Shown here piece by piece: positions 16,477-25,704 of a DNA stretch of 64,000 nucleotides. Location of the stretch: assembly GCF_021183625.1 (NCBI RefSeq), contig NZ_CP089214.1:3596001-3660000 (forward strand). The letters run 5' to 3'. The notes beneath the pieces are model-generated. The model made no database searches and was not told the DNA's origin. It was given only the letters and a program-made list of their open reading frames with translations. A program made the translations under genes and the position numbers. Positions within the stretch are counted from its first letter, which is position 1; each line of letters starts with the position of its first letter. This stretch comes from Nocardia asteroides (GTDB lineage Bacteria > Actinomycetota > Actinomycetes > Mycobacteriales > Mycobacteriaceae).

Positions 16477-17241
16477 TCAGCGTCCCTGCCAGACCGGTTC
16501 GCGCTTCTGCGCGAAGGCGATCGCGCCCTCGGCGGCGTCCTTGGAGAACAGCGCGGGCAGCGCGATCTCGCCCTGCTTGGCGAAGGCGTCGGCGCTCGGC
16601 CAGTCCGGGGACTCGTCGATGATCCGCTTGCTCGCCGCCACCGAGAGCGGGGCCGCCGCAACGATCTCCGCCGCCAGCTCCAGCGCGACCTCGAGCGTCG
16701 TGCCCGGCTCGACCACCCGGTTCACCAGCCCCAGGTCGTAGAGGCGCTGCGCCGCGATCTGCCCGCCGGTGAGCGCGAGCTCGGCGACGATCGGCCGCGG
16801 CAGCCGCTGGGTCAGCCGGAGCACCCCGCCCGCCGCGGCCACCAACCCCCGCTTGACCTCGGGAATCCCGAAGCGCGCGGTGCTGGAGGCGACGATCAGG
16901 TCGCCTGCCAGCGCCAGCTCGAAGCCGCCCGCCAGCGCGTACCCCTCGACCGCCGAGATCATCGGCTTGCTCGGCGGCTTCGCCGTGATGCCGAGCGGAC
17001 CGCGCTTCTCGGTGATCGGCATCTCGCCCTTCGAGGCGGCGATCAGATCCATGCCCGCGCTGAAGGTGTTCTCCGCGCCGGTGAGGACGAGCACCCGGGC
17101 GCTGTCGTCGGCTTCGAAGGCGTCCACCGCGGCCTCGATGGCGCGGGCGGTGGCCAGGTCGATGGCGTTGCGCGCCTTCGGGCGGTTCACGGTGAGCAGC
17201 ATGATCGCACCCCGCTGCTCGACCAGGAGCGAGTCGGTCAT
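16477..17241 (-). CDS. Enoyl-CoA hydratase/isomerase family (crotonase) protein
   Basis: A 254-residue crotonase-fold protein. NTFSAGMDLIA supplies one oxyanion-hole amide, ISAVEGYALAGGFELALAGDL the other plus the first catalytic Glu position, and FGIPEVKRGL the second Glu. These residues are compatible with hydration of 2-enoyl-CoA. It overlaps the upstream thiolase-like gene by four bases (ATGA) and is followed by a TetR gene, suggesting a small acyl-CoA degradation operon. Confidence 0.88.
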   Translation of the reverse strand: MTDSLLVEQRGAIMLLTVNRPKARNAIDLATARAIEAAVDAFEADDSARVLVLTGAENTFSAGMDLIAASKGEMPITEKRGPLGITAKPPSKPMISAVEGYALAGGFELALAGDLIVASSTARFGIPEVKRGLVAAAGGVLRLTQRLPRPIVAELALTGGQIAAQRLYDLGLVNRVVEPGTTLEVALELAAEIVAAAPLSVAASKRIIDESPDWPSADAFAKQGEIALPALFSKDAAEGAIAFAQKREPVWQGR

Positions 17242-18770
17242 CGCACAGTCCTCTCGGTGAGCAGGGTGAGCCGGTCGGCGGCCGCGATCTCGACGCCCGC
17301 GCCGAGCGGGTCGCCGTCGGCAAAGGCCGCGATGGTCTCCGCGTCCGAGGCCCGCACCAGTATGCGGGCACCCGCCGGGTTCAGGGCGCTGATCACGACA
17401 GCCTCCGGCTCGTCGGCGCGGTCGGGGCCGCTGCCCCTGCGGTACGCGACGGTGTACGACTCGACGGTGGCCCGGCCGGTGTAGCCGGGCGCGGTGGCCC
17501 GGCGGGCGGCGGGCACCTCGGGCTCCTCGGCGCGGAAGCGCGCGGCGGGCGGCCGGGTGGAGAGCACCGCGGCGCCGTGCTTGGTGATGTACCAGCCGAG
17601 CGCGGTGGCCAGCCCGAAATCGCCCGGGTGCGCGCGCAGCACCTGGACCAGGGCGGCCAGCGAGTGCGTCGTGTAGTTGTTGCCAGGCCCGCCGGCGAAG
17701 GTAAGCCCGCCGGTCAGGGTGAGCGGGCGCGCCGGATCGTCCAGCGCGAGCCCGAGCGCCTCGGCCGCCACCTGCACCGCAATCGGGAAGCAGGAGTACA
17801 GGTCGATGTGCGCGACCTCATCGATGCCGACCCCCGCGCTGCGCAGCGCGGCGCCGCCCGCCGCGGCGATCGCGGGCGAGGCGGCGAGGTCGGCGCGCTC
17901 GGAGACGAACCACTCGTCGGTGGCGGTGGCGGCGCCGTGCAGGAAGACCCAGCGGTCGTGCGGCACGCCCGCCGCGTCCGCCGCGGCGGCGCTGCACACG
18001 ATCAGCCCGGCGCCCTGGTTCACCGTCAGGTTGGCGGTGAGCAGCTTCGGGTACGGCGTCGCGACCAGGCGATTCGCCGGGGTCGGCACGATCAGGTCGG
18101 CGACGGAGTTGCGCTCCGGCTGCCAGGCGAAGGGGTTGCCGGCGGCGACCTCGGAGAAGCGGGACCAGAGCGCGCCGATCCGCGCCAGGTGCGCCTCCTC
18201 GGTAAGCCCGAGCCGGGCGCGCAGCGCCGTCTCCATGAGCGCGTAGAAGTACACCGGACCCCAGAGCCCGGCGGCGTTCTCCATGTCCGAGTTCGGGCCG
18301 CGATCGGTGCCGACGACCTCGTCCGGCACCGCACCGGCGGGCTCCTCCGGCCAGCTCGGGGTGATGCCGGTGCGCGCCGCGGTGATCCCCGCGGCCACCG
18401 CCTCGGCGCCGGTGAGCAGCGCGACCTCGGCCTTCCCGTCCGCGACGGCCTGCGCCACCCGGCCGAGCAGCGTGATCGGGGCGTCGCCGCCGAAGCGCAC
18501 CGACTGCAGGGTGCGGGCGGGGGCGACGCCGAGCTCGATGGCGGCCAGCGCCCCGAGATCCTCGTACGGCTTGCTCACCGGCGAGACCGCGGCGACCAGG
18601 TCGGCCGCGCGCAGCAGCCGGTCGCCGGTGCCGCTGTCGGCGCCCGCCCGGCGCAGCGCCTCGGCCGCGAGTTCGGCGGGGCCGGGCAGCCCGGGCTCCT
18701 TGCCGCGGTGCACCACCTGTCCGGCTCCGACCAGGACCGGGGTCCGTGGATCCACTCCGGCTGGCAGCAT
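17238..18770 (-). CDS. Thiolase-like protein (acetyl-CoA acetyltransferase family, no N-terminal Cys)
   Basis: A 510-residue thiolase-superfamily protein with an additional C-terminal domain of about 110 residues. It starts DPRTPVLVGAGQVVHRG and contains IDLYSCFPIAVQ and FAGGPGNNYTTHSLAALV, with the conserved His/Gly segment. At the position where thiolases carry the nucleophilic Cys the sequence reads VRFGGDAPITLL, so that Cys is absent. This matches the thiolase-like (TLP/SCP2-like) subfamily rather than classical degradative thiolases. The reaction is therefore uncertain. It is the first gene of an operon with a crotonase and a TetR, and lies behind a palindrome at 18790. Confidence 0.82.
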   Translation of the reverse strand: MLPAGVDPRTPVLVGAGQVVHRGKEPGLPGPAELAAEALRRAGADSGTGDRLLRAADLVAAVSPVSKPYEDLGALAAIELGVAPARTLQSVRFGGDAPITLLGRVAQAVADGKAEVALLTGAEAVAAGITAARTGITPSWPEEPAGAVPDEVVGTDRGPNSDMENAAGLWGPVYFYALMETALRARLGLTEEAHLARIGALWSRFSEVAAGNPFAWQPERNSVADLIVPTPANRLVATPYPKLLTANLTVNQGAGLIVCSAAAADAAGVPHDRWVFLHGAATATDEWFVSERADLAASPAIAAAGGAALRSAGVGIDEVAHIDLYSCFPIAVQVAAEALGLALDDPARPLTLTGGLTFAGGPGNNYTTHSLAALVQVLRAHPGDFGLATALGWYITKHGAAVLSTRPPAARFRAEEPEVPAARRATAPGYTGRATVESYTVAYRRGSGPDRADEPEAVVISALNPAGARILVRASDAETIAAFADGDPLGAGVEIAAADRLTLLTERTVR

Positions 18771-18789
18771 CGTTCCTCCGCTCGTCGGC

Positions 18790-18815
18790 AGTAACCGTCA
18801 ACAGTGACGGTAACT
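18790..18815. promoter_or_regulatory. Palindromic operator upstream of thiolase-like operon
   Basis: AGTAACCGTCA (18790-18800) and TGACGGTAACT (18805-18815) are inverted arms with one mismatched pair around a 4-base centre. The site lies 20 bases before the ATG of the thiolase-like gene and fits TetR geometry. The TetR at 15835-16473 is the likely binder. Confidence 0.65.
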
Positions 18816-18980
18816 TGGGACGGGCCGATCCGCCAGCGATCCGTTCCGGCAAGCCCTGGATTTTCTGGGCAGCGCTGTTAACATTCGTTCGATTTGCCAG
18901 ACAGTCGGGGTGTGGCGCATCGCACAAAGGCGGGGGTGTGCGTCACGAGAACCCCGGCACGACGCCGGAGGCCCCCCACC

Positions 18981-20087
18981 GTGCAGAAGACCGCGAGCTT
19001 GATGCTGTCCGCCCTCACCGGACTCTCCGCCCTGCTCCTCACCACCGCGACGCCCGCGGCCGCCAATCCGAACGCCATCAACCCGATCCCGGTGCTGAAC
19101 GGCAGCACCGGGCTGCCGAACCTGAACGGCCGCGCGCGGGCCGTCTTCCAGGTGACCGGCATGGCGAGCCCGAACAACACCCAGAGCTACAACGTGCTCG
19201 GCACCGACCTCGGCATCATGTGGGACAACGGCAGCGGCGAGATGCTCACCGCCTTCGGCGACACCGCGGGGCTCGGCTTCCCCAACCTGCTCGCGGGCAG
19301 CGTGTGGGCCTGGCGCAGCAATATCCTGCTGCGCAGCGATACCAGGGATCCCGCGAACGGCATCTACTTCGACAGCGCCGTGCGTGACGTTTTCGGCCAG
19401 GCCAGGGATCTGATCCCCAGCCCCAAGGTGCCCTTCCTGGAGATCAGCCGGATCCCCACCGCGGGCATCTCGGTCGGCGGGGTGCAGTTCATGAGCCTCA
19501 TGTCGATCAAGACCTGGGACGCGGCCGGCCAGTGGACCACCAACTTCTCCGGGCTCGCCGCCTCCGCGGACAACGGCGAGACCTGGGCCGAGCTGCCCGC
19601 CACCAAGCGCCCCAACGAGGGCGGCAACGCCAACTTCCAGATGAACGCCTTCGTCGGCCGTGGCGAGTGGGTCTACGAGTACGGCACCCGCGCCGGCCGG
19701 AACAACGCCGCCTACGTGGCCAGGGTGAAGGGCGCCGACATCGGCAACCCGGCCGAGTACGAGTACTGGGACGGCGGCGACTGGAAGAAGGACGACGTGA
19801 ACGCGGCCGCGCCGATCATGGGCGGCGTCGGCGAGCTCTCGGTGCTCTACAACGAGTACCTCGGCCAGTACGTCTCGCTCACCACCGACCCGTTCAACTC
19901 GGTGGTGCTGCGCCGCTCGCCCGCGCCGGAGGGGCCGTGGAGCGCGCCGGAGGTCATCATCGACACCCGTGAGCTGCCGTCGGCGTACGCGCCGTCGATC
20001 TTCCCCTACCAGACCGGGCGCGACCTGTACTTCATGACGACGGTGCACAGCCAGTACAACGTGGTGCTCATGCGCACCACGCTCTGA
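18981..20087 (+). CDS. Secreted DUF4185 protein (possible GH183-type endo-D-arabinanase), copy 1
   Basis: A 368-residue exported protein: a signal peptide of about 28 residues (VQKTASLMLSALTGLSALLL, cleavage after PAAA), then a DUF4185 five-bladed beta-propeller-like domain. Hallmarks: VLGTDLGIMWDNGSGEMLTAFGD (acidic N-terminal strand), NSVVLRRSPAPEGPWSAPE and SAYAPSIFPYQTG. As I recall, DUF4185 proteins were assigned to glycoside hydrolase family GH183, endo-D-arabinanases acting on arabinogalactan or lipoarabinomannan; activity here is inferred. The GTG at 18981 follows CGGAGG by nine bases. It is a paralogue of the gene at 23495, about 60 percent alike by eye. Confidence 0.85.
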   Translation: MQKTASLMLSALTGLSALLLTTATPAAANPNAINPIPVLNGSTGLPNLNGRARAVFQVTGMASPNNTQSYNVLGTDLGIMWDNGSGEMLTAFGDTAGLGFPNLLAGSVWAWRSNILLRSDTRDPANGIYFDSAVRDVFGQARDLIPSPKVPFLEISRIPTAGISVGGVQFMSLMSIKTWDAAGQWTTNFSGLAASADNGETWAELPATKRPNEGGNANFQMNAFVGRGEWVYEYGTRAGRNNAAYVARVKGADIGNPAEYEYWDGGDWKKDDVNAAAPIMGGVGELSVLYNEYLGQYVSLTTDPFNSVVLRRSPAPEGPWSAPEVIIDTRELPSAYAPSIFPYQTGRDLYFMTTVHSQYNVVLMRTTL

Positions 20088-20109
20088 CCCGCTTCCTAGA
20101 CTGGGCGGC

Positions 20110-20769
20110 ATGGATGCCGCCGCATGGGACGAGCGCTACGCCAGCACCGAGCTCGTCTGGGGCGCCCCGCCGAACAGCACCGTAGTCGAGCACATCCACG
20201 GCCTCGAGCGCACCGCGACCCCGCCACCCGAGCCGGACGGCACCGTGCCGGAGGGGCCGCGCGCGCTCGACCTGGCCTGCGGCGAGGGGCGCAACGCGCT
20301 CTGGCTGGCCACGCACGGCTGGCAGGTGCGCGCGGTGGACTGGTCGCAGGTGGCGGTGGACAAGGGGCGGACCGTCGCCACCCGGCTCTCCCGCTCGGTG
20401 CGCACCAGGATCACCTGGGAGTGCGCCGATCTCACCGACCCGGCCGCGCTCGCCGGGCGCTACGAGCTGGTGCTCATGGTCTTCCTGCACCTGCCGCCGG
20501 ACGAGCGCAGGGCGCTGGTGCGCCGGGCCGCCGAGCTGCTGACGCCCGGCGGGACGCTGCTCGTGCTCGGCCACGACACCACGAACATCAGCGACGGGTA
20601 CGGGGGGCCGCAGGATCCCTCGATCCTCTTCACCCCCGACGACATCCGCGCCGACCTGGGCCCGCTGTCCGAGCGGATCCGGATCGCGGTGGCGGAACGG
20701 GTGCTCCGGGCCACGGAGGATCGGGACGCCATCGATGCGCTCGTGGTCGCTCAGCGCCGCGAGGGCTGA
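20110..20769 (+). CDS. Class I SAM-dependent methyltransferase (TehB-like)
   Basis: A 219-residue methyltransferase. MDAAAWDERYAS and VWGAPPN start the domain; ALDLACGEGRNALWLA is the SAM-binding motif I; VDWSQVAVDKG is the acidic strand 2 motif, and ELVLMVFLHLPPDERR motif IV. It resembles TehB/thiopurine-type methyltransferases; the acceptor is unknown. It begins 22 bases after the DUF4185 gene and could be cotranscribed. Its 3' end overlaps the convergent hydrolase gene by 19 bases. Confidence 0.85.
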   Translation: MDAAAWDERYASTELVWGAPPNSTVVEHIHGLERTATPPPEPDGTVPEGPRALDLACGEGRNALWLATHGWQVRAVDWSQVAVDKGRTVATRLSRSVRTRITWECADLTDPAALAGRYELVLMVFLHLPPDERRALVRRAAELLTPGGTLLVLGHDTTNISDGYGGPQDPSILFTPDDIRADLGPLSERIRIAVAERVLRATEDRDAIDALVVAQRREG

Positions 20770-21362
20770 CCCGCCCAGCGGCGCAGCCACGGTTCGACGA
20801 CTGCTTCGATCTCGTCGAAGCCGCGCCGGAACGAGTGCGGCTGGCCCTCGATCACGTGCAGCTCCGCGACGTCACCGGCATCCGGAATCCCGAACGGATC
20901 ACTACCGCCGTTGATCACCACCACCTCGGCGCCGGACGCGGCAAGCAGCTCCTCGCGCCGCGACCGCTCCGGCTTCCCCGGCGGGTGCAGCGGAAAGGAA
21001 AGCGCGAGCACGCCACGCGCCCCCACCGCGGTGGCGGTCCGGCAGGCGACCCGCGCGCCGTTGCTGCGCCCGCCCTGCACCAGCGGCACCGGCCCGTAGC
21101 GCTCGCGCAGCGCGGCGACGACCTCGAGCCACGCCGTGTCCTGCTTCGCCGCCGACCCCGGCGCCCGCGCCCCGGCCACCCGGTACGGCTGCAACACCCG
21201 CGCCACCGCCGCCCCGCAGCGAAATGCCAGGTCACGAACGGTGAGCAGATCCCTGGCGTCGATCCCGCCGCCCGACCCGTGGGTCAGCAGCACCAGCAGC
21301 GACGGCTCGTCGGCGGCATCGATCTCGACCTCGGCCTGCCCCGCACTGGTGTCGATGCGCAC
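20751..21362 (-). CDS. Alpha/beta-hydrolase-like protein of the KANL3/Tex30 type
   Basis: A 203-residue compact alpha/beta hydrolase. [17 protein letters not shown] is the N-terminal oxyanion loop, [12 protein letters not shown] the nucleophile elbow with Ser, [10 protein letters not shown] the acid region and EGQPHSFRR the His region. This matches the KANL3/Tex30 hydrolase-like family, usually of unknown substrate. It diverges from fadE5 across a 167-base spacer with a perfect palindrome. Confidence 0.82.
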   Translation of the reverse strand: MRIDTSAGQAEVEIDAADEPSLLVLLTHGSGGGIDARDLLTVRDLAFRCGAAVARVLQPYRVAGARAPGSAAKQDTAWLEVVAALRERYGPVPLVQGGRSNGARVACRTATAVGARGVLALSFPLHPPGKPERSRREELLAASGAEVVVINGGSDPFGIPDAGDVAELHVIEGQPHSFRRGFDEIEAVVEPWLRRWAGQPSRR

Positions 21363-21423
21363 GGTGCACGGTAACGGGTCGATGTTCCTCGCGTCACATC
21401 GAGCCGTTCCACTTTGCTACCTC

Positions 21424-21453
21424 ATTACCGGCCGGTAATATGGAGAGTAAGTT
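21424..21453. promoter_or_regulatory. Palindrome and AGTAAGTT half-site upstream of fadE5
   Basis: ATTACCGGCCGGTAAT at 21424-21439 is a perfect 16-base palindrome. It is followed at 21446-21453 by AGTAAGTT, identical to one arm of the palindrome between fadA2 and fabG4 at 36330-36349. The site lies about 80-105 bases before the fadE5 start in the divergent spacer, so it may be the operator for a lipid-responsive TetR. Confidence 0.55.
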
Positions 21454-21529
21454 ACCCGCGAGTAGCTGCGTCCTGGGCGGGAACGGCAGACAACCGACCG
21501 CACCAACTCAACGGAGAGTGAGTACCGAC

Positions 21530-23362
21530 ATGGGTCACTACAAGAGCAACATCCGCGACCTGGAGTTCAACCTCTTCGAGGTGCTGGGCCTGGAATCACT
21601 GCTGGAGACCGGCGCGTGGGGCGATCTCGACGCCGACACCGTGCGCGAGATGCTCAAGGAGGTGCGCAGGCTGGCCGAGGGCCCGCTGGGCGAGTCCTTC
21701 GCCGAGACCGACCGCACCCCACCGACCTTCGACCCCGAAACCCACACGGTGCACCTGCCCGAGCCCTTCAAGAAGAGCTACCGGGCCATGCAGGACGGTG
21801 GCTGGGACCGGCTCGGCGTACCGGAGGAGCTCGGCGGCCTGCCGATGCCGCGCGCCGCGTACTGGGCCTTCGCCGAGCTGATCCTCGGCGCGCAGCCCGC
21901 CGCCTTCATGTACGCCGCGGGCTCCGGCTTCTCGCAGATCTTCCACGACAACGGCACCGACGAGCAGAAGCAGTGGGCCAAGATCATCGCCGAGCAGGGC
22001 TGGGGCGCCACCATGGTGCTCACCGAGCCCGATGCCGGCTCCGACGTGGGCGCGGGCCGCACCAAGGCGGTCCAGCAGGAGGACGGCTCCTGGCACATCG
22101 AGGGCGTGAAGCGCTTCATCACCAACGGCGACTCCGACGACCTCTTCCCGAACATCATGCACCTGGTGCTCGCCCGTCCCGAGGGCGCCGGCCCCGGCAC
22201 CAAGGGGCTCTCGCTCTTCTTCGTTCCCAAGTTCCACTTCGACCCGCAGACCGGTGAGCGCGGCGAGCGCAACGGCGTCTTCGTGACCGGGCTGGAGCAC
22301 AAGATGGGGCTCAAGGCCTCCTCCACCTGCGAGGTGACCTTCGGCGGGCACGGCGTCCCGGCCAAGGGCTGGCTGGTCGGCGAGGTGCACAACGGCATCG
22401 CGCAGATGTTCAACGTCATCGAGCACGCGCGCATGATGGTCGGCACCAAGGCCATCGCCACGCTCTCCACCGGCTACCTGAACGCGCTCGACTACGCCAA
22501 GCAGCGGGTGCAGGGCGCCGACCTGACCAAGATGGCGGACAAGGCCGCGCCGCGCGTGACCATCACCCACCACCCGGACGTGCGCCGCAGCCTGATGACG
22601 CAGAAGGCGTACGCCGAGGGGCTGCGCGCCGTCTACCTCTACACCGCCGCGCACCAGGACGTCGCGCTCGCCGAGCGGGTCTCCGGCGCGGACGCCGACC
22701 TCGCGGCCCGGGTCAACGACCTGCTGCTGCCGATCGTCAAGGGCGTCGGCTCGGAGCGGGCCTACCAGTACCTGACCGAATCGCTGCAGACCCTGGGCGG
22801 CTCCGGCTTCCTGCAGGACTATCCGATCGAGCAGTACATCCGGGACGCCAAGATCGACTCGCTCTACGAGGGAACCACCGCCATCCAGGCGCAGGACTTC
22901 TTCTTCCGCAAGATCGCCCGTGACCGCGGCGTCGCGCTCGGCCACGTGGCCGGGCAGGTGCAGAAGTTCATCGACTCGGAGGCGGGCAACGGCCGGCTCA
23001 AGGGTGAGCGCAAGCTGCTCGCCACCGCGCTGGAGGACGTGCAGGCCATGGCCGCCACCCTCACCGGGCACCTGATGGCCGCCCAGGAGGACTCGGCCGA
23101 GCTGTACAAGGTCGGGCTCGGCTCGGTGCGCTTCCTGCTCGCCGTCGGCGACCTGCTGATCGGCTGGCAGCTGCTGCGCCACGCCGAGCTGGCGATCGCC
23201 GCGCTGGACAGCGGGGCGGGCAAGGACGAGGCGTTCTACACCGGCAAGGTCGCCGTCGCGCAGTTCTTCGCGCGCAACGTGCTGCCGGAGCTGACCGCCA
23301 CCCGCGCCGTCCTGGCCACCCTGGACAACGAGATCATGGAGCTCGACGAAGCGGCCTTCTGA
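21530..23362 (+). CDS. fadE5: Acyl-CoA dehydrogenase, FadE5-type
   Basis: A 610-residue acyl-CoA dehydrogenase with the long C-terminal extension typical of FadE5 (Rv0244c is about 611 residues). [19 protein letters not shown] is the FadE5-type N-terminus; [19 protein letters not shown] is the flavin-binding beta domain; [21 protein letters not shown] follows; and [14 protein letters not shown] carries the catalytic Glu. It oxidises saturated acyl-CoAs to trans-2-enoyl-CoAs with FAD. In mycobacteria it neighbours fadA2-fabG4-htdX; here about 11 kb of extra genes separate them. GGAGAG lies before the ATG at 21530. Confidence 0.93.
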   Translation: MGHYKSNIRDLEFNLFEVLGLESLLETGAWGDLDADTVREMLKEVRRLAEGPLGESFAETDRTPPTFDPETHTVHLPEPFKKSYRAMQDGGWDRLGVPEELGGLPMPRAAYWAFAELILGAQPAAFMYAAGSGFSQIFHDNGTDEQKQWAKIIAEQGWGATMVLTEPDAGSDVGAGRTKAVQQEDGSWHIEGVKRFITNGDSDDLFPNIMHLVLARPEGAGPGTKGLSLFFVPKFHFDPQTGERGERNGVFVTGLEHKMGLKASSTCEVTFGGHGVPAKGWLVGEVHNGIAQMFNVIEHARMMVGTKAIATLSTGYLNALDYAKQRVQGADLTKMADKAAPRVTITHHPDVRRSLMTQKAYAEGLRAVYLYTAAHQDVALAERVSGADADLAARVNDLLLPIVKGVGSERAYQYLTESLQTLGGSGFLQDYPIEQYIRDAKIDSLYEGTTAIQAQDFFFRKIARDRGVALGHVAGQVQKFIDSEAGNGRLKGERKLLATALEDVQAMAATLTGHLMAAQEDSAELYKVGLGSVRFLLAVGDLLIGWQLLRHAELAIAALDSGAGKDEAFYTGKVAVAQFFARNVLPELTATRAVLATLDNEIMELDEAAF

Positions 23363-23377
23363 CCGCGACCAGCTGCT

Positions 23378-23411
23378 CGACGACGGCCCGGTGTACACCG
23401 GGCCGTTGTCG
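23378..23411 (+). terminator. Strong intrinsic terminator after fadE5
   Basis: A 17-bp stem with one G-T wobble (CGACGACGGCCCGGTGT against ACACCGGGCCGTTGTCG) followed by TTTCC, sixteen bases after the fadE5 stop. Confidence 0.8.
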
Positions 23412-23494
23412 TTTCCGGGTGCGCCCCCTTCCGATTTCGGGGACAGCAGGCAGAATGGGCCACGCCGACCGGCTATGCAGAAGGGACCGCCTGG

Positions 23495-24592
23495 ATGAAA
23501 CGCTCGCTGTCAGCCCTGGTCACCGCCGGTGCGCTGGCCTTGACGCTCTCCGTCACCGGCGGCGCGCCGGCCGGCGCCGACCCGAACAACGTCAACCCCA
23601 TTCCCGGCATGAACGGCCAGCCGCGCGGCCTGCCCCGGCTGCCTGGCCCGACCGAGGCCGTCTTCCAGGTCACCGGCATGGACAGCCCGAACCGCACCGA
23701 GCGGTACAACATGCTCGGCACCGACCTCGGCGTCATGTGGGACGGCAACGGCACGCTCTTCACCGCCTTCGGCGACAGCGCCGGGCTCGGCTTCCCGAAC
23801 CTGCTCGCGGGCAGCATGTGGGCCTGGACGAGCAACGCGCTGTTCCGCAGCGGCAACCACGACCCGGCGAACGGCCTGCGCTTCGACAGCTTCGTGCCGA
23901 ACCCGCTGCCGAGCCCCAAGATCCCCGGCATCGAGATCAGCCTGATCCCGACCGCGGGCGTCGCGGTCGGCGGCGACCAGTACCTGAGCATGATGTCGGT
24001 GCGGGCCTGGGGTGATCACGGCAAGTGGGACACCAACTTCTCCACCCTCGCCGTCTCGCACGACCACGGCCAGACCTGGGAGCAGCTCACCACCACCCGC
24101 CGCGCGAACGTCGACGGCCACGAGCGCTTCCAGCAGAACGCCTTCCTGAAGCGGGACGGCTTCGTCTACCGCTACGGCACCCCCGGCGGGCGGAACAACC
24201 CCGGCTTCGTCTCCCGGGTGCGCGAACCGGAGATCGCGAATATCGACGCGTACGAGTACTGGGACGGCAAGGAGTGGAAGCTCAATGATCCCCTCGCCTC
24301 CGCGCCGATCGTCGGCGGCGTCGCCGAGCTCTCGGTCAACTGGAGCGGCTACCTCGGTAAGTACGTCATGACCACCACCGACCCCACCAACTCGGTGGTC
24401 GCGCGCACCGCCGACGCGCCGGAGGGGCCGTGGAGCGAGCCGCGCGTGCTCGTCGACACCCGCGACCTGCCCAGCGCCTACGCCCCGATGATCTGGCCGT
24501 ACCAGACCGGCGACGACCTGTACTACCTGCTCACCGTGCACAACCAGTACAACGTGCTGCTCATGCGCACGCCGCTGGACGCCCTGCGCTGA
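23495..24592 (+). CDS. Secreted DUF4185 protein (possible GH183-type endo-D-arabinanase), copy 2
   Basis: A 365-residue exported protein: signal peptide residues 1-28 (MKRSLSALVTAGALALTLSV, cleavage after AGA), then a complete DUF4185 domain. It aligns along its full length with the product of 18981-20087 (PNNVNPIPGMNG, MLGTDLGVMWDGNG, AGLGFPNLLAGSMWAW, IPTAGVAVGGDQYLSMMS, LPSAYAPMIWPYQTG). As for that copy, an endo-D-arabinanase role in the periplasm or cell wall is inferred from the recalled GH183 assignment. AAGGGA precedes the ATG by nine bases. A terminator hairpin follows eight bases after the stop. Confidence 0.85.
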   Translation: MKRSLSALVTAGALALTLSVTGGAPAGADPNNVNPIPGMNGQPRGLPRLPGPTEAVFQVTGMDSPNRTERYNMLGTDLGVMWDGNGTLFTAFGDSAGLGFPNLLAGSMWAWTSNALFRSGNHDPANGLRFDSFVPNPLPSPKIPGIEISLIPTAGVAVGGDQYLSMMSVRAWGDHGKWDTNFSTLAVSHDHGQTWEQLTTTRRANVDGHERFQQNAFLKRDGFVYRYGTPGGRNNPGFVSRVREPEIANIDAYEYWDGKEWKLNDPLASAPIVGGVAELSVNWSGYLGKYVMTTTDPTNSVVARTADAPEGPWSEPRVLVDTRDLPSAYAPMIWPYQTGDDLYYLLTVHNQYNVLLMRTPLDALR

Positions 24593-24599
24593 ACACGCG

Positions 24600-24635
24600 A
24601 TCGGCCCGCCGCGGGGAGCTCCGCGGCGGGCCGAT
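24600..24635. terminator. Bidirectional hairpin terminator
   Basis: A perfect 15-bp stem (ATCGGCCCGCCGCGG / CCGCGGCGGGCCGAT) with a six-base GGAGCT loop lies between the convergent DUF4185 copy 2 and the small secreted protein gene. Confidence 0.8.
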
Positions 24636-24647
24636 GTGCGTTCCGGA

Positions 24648-24842
24648 TCAGCCGATGCCGCTGTCCGCGCCGCCGCCGGTGGAGGAGCCGGTGCCGAGCA
24701 GGCCGAGCAGCGTGGTGAGCAGGACCGTGAGGCTGTCACCCTGGCTGGGCGGGGGCGTGGAGGGGGTGGCCGAGGCCAGCCCGGCGCCGAACATCAGCCC
24801 GGTGGCGGCGAGCACGGTGACTGCGGCGGCACGTACCTTCAT
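24648..24842 (-). CDS. Small secreted protein, 64 aa
   Basis: A 64-residue exported peptide. Residues 1-26 are a signal peptide (MKVRAAAVTVLAATGLMFGA, cleavage after ASA), leaving a mature chain of about 38 residues that is Ser/Thr/Pro/Gly-rich around one hydrophobic helix (SLTVLLTTLLGLLG). The function is unknown. The only features supporting it as a gene are the signal peptide, the start codon at the beginning of the frame and the terminator just beyond its stop. Confidence 0.6.
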   Translation of the reverse strand: MKVRAAAVTVLAATGLMFGAGLASATPSTPPPSQGDSLTVLLTTLLGLLGTGSSTGGGADSGIG

Positions 24843-25041
24843 GAAACTTTCCCATCATCCGATCTGAAACGGCGCTGTTTCGCCGTCCGTGCGGACTGTC
24901 TACCAGAGATCGCGTGCCGACAGACCGGTTTGTCCCGATGTGAATCATGTTTCCTTCTCATCCGAAGCGCGTCGTACGGGTGCAGAGTTCTCCGGTAGCC
25001 GCCTAGGATCGGGGCCCATTAGGGGATCGAAGGGGAATTGT

Positions 25042-25704
25042 GTGTCGGTCGATGAACGGACACCGGTGCGAATCGGCGTCGTCGAGGATCACGCGGTCAT
25101 GGTGGCCGGGCTGCGGAACATCCTCGCCCCGCACCGGGAGCTGCGCATCGAGGCCGCCGCGGTGACCGTCAAAGAGCTGCTCGTCCAGGAGGTTCCGCTC
25201 GATCTGGTGATTCTCGACCTGCGGCTCAACGACGGCTCGTCGCCCGGCGACAATGTGAACAAGCTGCGCGAAGAAGGGCTGCGCACCCTGGTCTACACCT
25301 CCGGCGAGGACCCGTACCTCATGCGCGCGGCGGCCAGGGCGGGCGCCGTCGGGATAGTGCTCAAATCCGAACCGCCGGAACGGGTGGTCGAGGCGGTGCG
25401 CGCCGCCGCCCGCGAGGACGGCGAGCTCGGCACCGAACTGGCGCTCGCCATCGACGGCGACGAGGATTTCGCCGTCGACCTCCCGCCGCAGCTGCGCCAG
25501 GTGCTCGAGCTCTACGCCTCCGGCGAGACCGCGGCCAGGGTCGCGCACCTGATGGATATCGCCGAGGACACCGTCACCGAGTACCTCAAACGCATCCGCC
25601 GCAAGTACGAGGCCGCGGGGCGCCCCTCCGGAAACCGCGCCGAGCTGCTGAAACGAGCCGTGGAGGACGGATGGCTACCGATTCCGCGCCGCAAGGGGAG
25701 ATGA
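25042..25704 (+). CDS. Response regulator with LuxR-type DNA-binding domain
   Basis: A 220-residue response regulator. The receiver domain begins RIGVVEDHAVMVAGL (acidic pocket Glu-Asp), has the phosphorylatable Asp in LVILDLRLNDG near residue 58 and the Lys in GIVLKSEPPE. The C-terminal domain (LPPQLRQVLELYASGETAARVAHLMDI, then TVTEYLKRIRRKYEAAGR) is a LuxR/NarL-type helix-turn-helix. GTG 25042 has AGGGG upstream and is preferred to earlier in-frame codons. It overlaps the histidine kinase gene by 34 bases, so they form one two-component system. Confidence 0.9.
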   Translation: MSVDERTPVRIGVVEDHAVMVAGLRNILAPHRELRIEAAAVTVKELLVQEVPLDLVILDLRLNDGSSPGDNVNKLREEGLRTLVYTSGEDPYLMRAAARAGAVGIVLKSEPPERVVEAVRAAAREDGELGTELALAIDGDEDFAVDLPPQLRQVLELYASGETAARVAHLMDIAEDTVTEYLKRIRRKYEAAGRPSGNRAELLKRAVEDGWLPIPRRKGR

